This document shows, in pieces, positions 60,108-64,000 of a DNA stretch of 64,000 nt. How positions within the stretch are numbered: position 1 is the stretch's first letter; the number at the start of each line of letters is the position of its first letter. The translations under genes were made by a program, and so were the position numbers. The DNA comes from Marinobacter nauticus (lineage in GTDB: Bacteria; Pseudomonadota; Gammaproteobacteria; Enterobacterales; Shewanellaceae). The stretch is taken from contig NZ_JAHVJZ010000003.1 of the NCBI RefSeq assembly GCF_019801015.1, positions 558,001 to 622,000 of the forward strand. The letters are read 5' to 3'. The notes beneath the pieces are model-generated. The model was not told where the DNA came from. It searched no databases and worked only from the letters and a program-made list of their open reading frames with translations.

Positions 60108-63100
60108 TTACGGTGCCATCGCGGGGGCTGCGGAGGCCGACATCTCGGCCTTTTGCGCTTTCCTCTCTTGTCGGCCCGCCCTCAGGGCCAGCAGCGCCGG
60201 GGTCAGCACCAGAGTCAGTACCGTCGCAAAGGCCAGGCCGCCGGCAACGGTGGTGGCCAGCTGGCTCCACCACTGAGTTGAGGGGCCGCCCACCTGCACC
60301 ACCCGGTGGATCAGGTCGATATTGGTTTCCAGCACCATCGGCATCAGGCCCAGAATGGTGGTGATGGTGGTGAGCATCACCGGACGCAGACGTTGGGCAC
60401 CGGTGCGCAAAATCGCCTCCCGGGCACTGATGCCCTGAGCCTTCAGCACGTTGTAGGTGTCGATAAGAACAATGTTGTTGTTCACCACGATACCCGCCAG
60501 GGCGATGATGCCCAGGCCGCACATCACGATATTGAAGGGCTTACCGGCAATCATCAGACCCAGCAACACACCGGCAGTAGAAAGCAGCACCGCGGTCAGG
60601 ATCAGGAACGCCTGGTAGAAGCTGTTGAACTGGGTCACCAGGATCACCGCCATAATAAACAGCGCCACCCCAAAGGCATTAACCAGGAACTGCTGGGATT
60701 CCGCCTGCTCTTCGTTCTCGCCGGTAAAGCCCATCTCCACCGAGTGGTGCAGGCCCAGTTCCGGCAACATCGCCTGCAGTTCCGGCATCACTTCGCCCAG
60801 TTGAATGCCCGGCGCCAGATCGGCTTTCACCGTCATCACCCGACGGCCATCAATGCGACGGATGCTGTCCACTTTGGGTGCCGCGGTACGCTCCACAAAG
60901 TTGGAGACCGGCACCTGACCATACGGGGTGTTCAGGCGCAGTTGATCCAGTCGCAGGATATGGCGCTTGTCGGCGGGGAAGCGGGCGCGGATGTCCAGCT
61001 CCTCATCGGCGTCATCCGGTCGGTACTCCCCGACCTTCAGGCCCGAGGTCACAAACTGCACGGTATTGCCCACTGCCGTGGCATCCGCCGCAAAGCGGGC
61101 GGCTTTGCTTCGGTCCACCAGCAGTTGCCACTCAATCCCGGGCTTGGAGCCGGTGTCCTCGATATTGAGGAAGCGCGGGTCGGACTCCAGCACCTTGCGC
61201 ACCTTGTAGACCGCGTCATTCAGGGCATCAGGCAAGCGCGAGGCCAACTCCAGCTGCAACGCTTTGCCTGAACTGGGGCCGTTCTCATCTTTACGAACCT
61301 CGATCTCCAGTCCCGCCAGTCCGTCCAGGCGCTGTCGGATCTGAGGCAGCAGTTCATCGGCCGTTTCACGCTGGTCCCACTCCACCAGATTGAGACGGAT
61401 GTAGCCGATGCGGTCACCACCGCCGGTACGGGCATAGAGGGTTTCCAGCTCAGGCATGTCTGCCAGACGGGATTCCACCCGCTTCATCAGCTGATCTTTT
61501 TCATGGATGGAGAGGTCGCCGTATCCCCGCACGTAGAGGTTCAGGCCCGAGGGCTCCACTTTGGGGAAAAACTCGGTGCCATGATTGAATTTGCCGTAGG
61601 CGGTAATGATCAGAACCAGCCCCACCATCACCGCCCCCAACACTTTCCAGGGGTGCGAAATCGCTTTATCCAGCATACGGACATAACGACCGGACAGTCC
61701 CGGCAAAGTGGTGATGTCCCCTGCCTCTGCCTGATGGATCGCCTGCCGTTGGCTGTCACTCAGTGGCAGGGGCCGACCAAACACGCCGCCCAGGGTGGGC
61801 ACGAAAATCAGCGCCATCAGCAGTGAGGCGGTGAGGGTGGCGATCAGAGTCAGGGGGAAGAATTTCATAAATTCGCCCATGATGCCGGGCCAGAACAGCA
61901 GTGGCGCAAAGGCCGCCAGCGTGGTGGCCGTCGAAGCAATGATGGGCCAGGACATGCGCTGAGCGGCTTCCGCGTAGGCGCTTTTGCGCGGTGCGCCTTC
62001 GGTCATCCGGCGGTCGGCGTACTCGGTCACCACGATGGCCCCATCCACCAGCATCCCCACCGCCATAATCAGGGCGAACAACACCACGATGTTCACGGTC
62101 AGGCCCATGGTGGCCAGAATCAGAATGCCGGTCAGGAACGAACCGGGGATCGCCAGCCCCACCAGCGCTGCACTGCGGGCCCCGAGCGCCGCAATCACCA
62201 CGATCACCACCAGCAAAATGGCGGACAACACGTTGTTCTGCAGGTCCGTCAGCATGTTTTCCACGTCTTCGGACTGGTCACCGGTGTAGGTCACCTCCAG
62301 CGCTTCAGGCCACTGGCTTTTGGCCGCTTCCATCATCGCCTTCACCTTGGCCACGGTGGAGATGATGTTTTCACCGGGACGCTTCTTCACTTCCAGCGAC
62401 AGTGCAGGGTGCTGATTCAGGCGGGCAAAAGAGTTGGGGTCCTTGAAGCTGCGGCGAACCGTCGCGATGTCGCCAACGGTCACCACCTGATCGCCCTGCA
62501 CTTTGACCGGCAATTCCAGAATGTCTTTGAGGGACTCAAACACCGAAGGCACTTTAATGGCAAAGCGCCCTTCGCCGGTGTCCATGGTGCCGGCCGGCAC
62601 CAGTCGGTTGGAGCGGGCCACCAGGCTGGCGATGTCGCCCACTTCCAGCTGGTAGCTTTCCAGCAGCAAGGGGTCGATCAGGATCTCCAGCAGATCTTCC
62701 CGATCACCGCCCACTTCCACCTCCAGCACCTCCGGCAGGGACTCCAGTCTGTCCCGCAACGTGCGGGCGATCTGCACCAGGGTACGCTCAGGGATGGGGC
62801 CGGACAGGGTCACGGTGATCACCGGATTTTCCTCTGCCAGCGTCACTTCATGAACGGTGGGTTCTTCGGTGTCCGCCGGCAGTTTGGCCTTCGCCAGCGT
62901 GACCTTATCCCGCACATCGGCCAACGCCACTTTGGGGTCAAACCCCGCATCAAACTCCATCACCAGACTGGCATGGCCTTCGGCGGCGGTGGCGCGCAGC
63001 TCATCAATCCCCTCAATGCTGCGCAGCTCCTGTTCCATCGGCCGCACCAGCATCCGCTCCGCGTCCTCAGGGGAGATGCCATCGTGGGTGATGGAGACGT

Positions 63101-63239
63101 AGATCACCGGGATGGTAATGTCCGGTTCCGATTCCTTGGGAATGCTTCGGTAGGTCAGTGAGCCGGCTATCAGCAGCAACACAAACACCATCAGCACGCT
63201 GCGACTGCGGGCCAGCGCGGCGGCGATCACTCCGGTCAT
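60108..63239 (-). CDS. RND family efflux transporter, inner-membrane pump subunit (second system)
   Basis: 1043 residues with the AcrB-type 12-helix plan. The opening IPKESEPDITIPVIYVSITHDGISPEDAE is typical of a VexF/MdtC-like branch. The proton-relay segment is AVGMLVDGAIVVTEYADRR, which keeps one acidic residue where AcrB has two adjacent Asp (here DG). The second half has LGIIALAGIVVNNNIVLIDTYN. The single-acid form is seen in some RND exporters. The ATG overlaps the adaptor stop (ATGA). It is distinct from the pump at 20.5 kb. Confidence 0.92.
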   Translation of the reverse strand: MTGVIAAALARSRSVLMVFVLLLIAGSLTYRSIPKESEPDITIPVIYVSITHDGISPEDAERMLVRPMEQELRSIEGIDELRATAAEGHASLVMEFDAGFDPKVALADVRDKVTLAKAKLPADTEEPTVHEVTLAEENPVITVTLSGPIPERTLVQIARTLRDRLESLPEVLEVEVGGDREDLLEILIDPLLLESYQLEVGDIASLVARSNRLVPAGTMDTGEGRFAIKVPSVFESLKDILELPVKVQGDQVVTVGDIATVRRSFKDPNSFARLNQHPALSLEVKKRPGENIISTVAKVKAMMEAAKSQWPEALEVTYTGDQSEDVENMLTDLQNNVLSAILLVVIVVIAALGARSAALVGLAIPGSFLTGILILATMGLTVNIVVLFALIMAVGMLVDGAIVVTEYADRRMTEGAPRKSAYAEAAQRMSWPIIASTATTLAAFAPLLFWPGIMGEFMKFFPLTLIATLTASLLMALIFVPTLGGVFGRPLPLSDSQRQAIHQAEAGDITTLPGLSGRYVRMLDKAISHPWKVLGAVMVGLVLIITAYGKFNHGTEFFPKVEPSGLNLYVRGYGDLSIHEKDQLMKRVESRLADMPELETLYARTGGGDRIGYIRLNLVEWDQRETADELLPQIRQRLDGLAGLEIEVRKDENGPSSGKALQLELASRLPDALNDAVYKVRKVLESDPRFLNIEDTGSKPGIEWQLLVDRSKAARFAADATAVGNTVQFVTSGLKVGEYRPDDADEELDIRARFPADKRHILRLDQLRLNTPYGQVPVSNFVERTAAPKVDSIRRIDGRRVMTVKADLAPGIQLGEVMPELQAMLPELGLHHSVEMGFTGENEEQAESQQFLVNAFGVALFIMAVILVTQFNSFYQAFLILTAVLLSTAGVLLGLMIAGKPFNIVMCGLGIIALAGIVVNNNIVLIDTYNVLKAQGISAREAILRTGAQRLRPVMLTTITTILGLMPMVLETNIDLIHRVVQVGGPSTQWWSQLATTVAGGLAFATVLTLVLTPALLALRAGRQERKAQKAEMSASAAPAMAP

Positions 63240-64000
63240 TGATTCGCTCCCTCGTACTGGACGCTGACCGCATCGCCATCACGGACAAAGCCCTGGCCGA
63301 TGGTGATCAGAGTGACTTCATCCGGCACACCGCCGGTCCAGATGCCATCGCCATCCGCTTTCACCACCTCAATGGGCAGGAAGCGGACAACGTCGGACTC
63401 AACGGTTTTGACGCCGAGATTACCCAGCTCATCCAGCGCCAGCAGGGCCGGGGTAATGTAGATCGCCTTTCTGGCGTCCAACGGCAGATAAAGCTCCGTG
63501 CTCTTACCGGCGCGCAGGCGGCCATCCGGGTTGGGCAGGGCCACTTCAATACGGAAGGTGTTGGTGCCTTCAGTGGAGACCGAAGCGATATAGCGCACCT
63601 CGCCATTGACCGGCTGATCGCCGATAAAGGTGGCGTACGCTTTCTGGCCAACCGACAGGCCAACGACATCAATTTCGGTGATCTCGGCGTTCACCACCAG
63701 CGGGTCGAGATCCGCCACGGTGCCAACCTTGTCGCCAATGCCCAGATAATCACCCTGCTCGACAAAACGCTCATTAAAGACCCCATCAAAGGGTGCCCGC
63801 ACGGTGGTGTGGTCCAGATCCAGCTCCAGCCGCTTCACTTCAGCACGGGCTTTGACCAGCTCAGTTTCCACTTCGGCCTGACGCAGGCGGCCCTGCAGGC
63901 CTTGCTGAGCCAGTTTGTTGCTGGCATCGAAGTCGATCTGGCGCTGCTTGAGTTCGGCTTGTGCGCGAGCCAGTTGCTGGGGCAGGTCACGCTGATGCAG
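63236..64000 (-). CDS. RND efflux periplasmic adaptor (partial, 5' end outside window)
   Basis: The frame is open from the window edge (codons LHQRDLPQQLARAQAEL) to TGA at 63236-63238, so 254 codons are visible. They show the end of the coiled-coil hairpin (Gln/Ala/Glu-rich) followed by the barrel (TTVRAPFDGVFNERFVEQGDYLGIGDKV) and membrane-proximal domains. Its stop overlaps the pump ATG by 4 bp. The signal/anchor and start are outside the window. Confidence 0.9.
   Translation of the reverse strand: MHQRDLPQQLARAQAELKQRQIDFDASNKLAQQGLQGRLRQAEVETELVKARAEVKRLELDLDHTTVRAPFDGVFNERFVEQGDYLGIGDKVGTVADLDPLVVNAEITEIDVVGLSVGQKAYATFIGDQPVNGEVRYIASVSTEGTNTFRIEVALPNPDGRLRAGKSTELYLPLDARKAIYITPALLALDELGNLGVKTVESDVVRFLPIEVVKADGDGIWTGGVPDEVTLITIGQGFVRDGDAVSVQYEGANQ

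Overview
The window looks like chromosomal DNA from a free-living, probably marine gammaproteobacterium. GC content is high (about 60% by eye) and coding is dense. Three gene orders typical of Alteromonadales/Vibrionales relatives are present: xerD-dsbC-recJ, epd-pgk-fba and tyrS/mepM-anmK. An eight-haem CXXCH outer-membrane-type lipoprotein and several Shewanella-like proteins (YjeH beside an Lrp-family regulator, TrmN-SrmB, BrnQ) make Ferrimonas or a close relative my best guess. That placement is inference. No rRNA, tRNA, CRISPR array, phage or insertion sequence was seen.

Layout. Positions 1-9.6 kb hold the tail of a beta-barrel protein, a diguanylate cyclase, a viroplasmin-RNase H protein, an RhlE-type helicase, a small zinc-ribbon-like protein, a thioesterase overlapping an NRDE protein, a small secreted protein, two tandem YbjN-like exported proteins, rsuA and a cation diffusion facilitator. 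Positions 8.4-15.5 kb hold yjeH with a divergent Lrp-family gene, gamma-glutamyltransferase, an M20 amidohydrolase, a tyrosine phosphatase, an orphan ParA and a short-chain dehydrogenase. Positions 15.6-25.4 kb hold recJ, dsbC and xerD on the minus strand, then an RND adaptor-pump pair and a secreted M17 aminopeptidase. Positions 25.4-35.2 kb hold an excalibur-domain protein, an AraC regulator, an alkyl sulfatase, brnQ with a coupled leader ORF, trmN, srmB and a PAS protein with a decayed GGDEF domain.

Positions 35.2-45.7 kb hold a large unknown secreted protein behind a structured leader, a DUF481 outer-membrane protein, the glycolytic epd-pgk-fba operon, a second RsuA-type pseudouridine synthase, a potassium channel, a CvfB-like S1 protein and a secreted Asp-rich protein, also behind a structured leader. 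Positions 45.8-54.7 kb hold an acyl-CoA dehydrogenase, a LysR regulator divergent from a TDT transporter, tyrS, mepM, anmK and chrA. Positions 55.2-64 kb hold a histidine kinase, a response regulator with an ArsR-like output domain, an octahaem cytochrome lipoprotein, a DUF4097 lipoprotein and a second RND pump whose adaptor runs off the window.

Most genes are ordinary housekeeping or transport genes. The parts that look least described are the kinase/ArsR-type regulator/octahaem cytochrome cluster, the structured leaders before two unknown secreted proteins, the coupled leader ORF in front of brnQ, and the terminator that also carries the next gene's ribosome-binding site after the first helicase.
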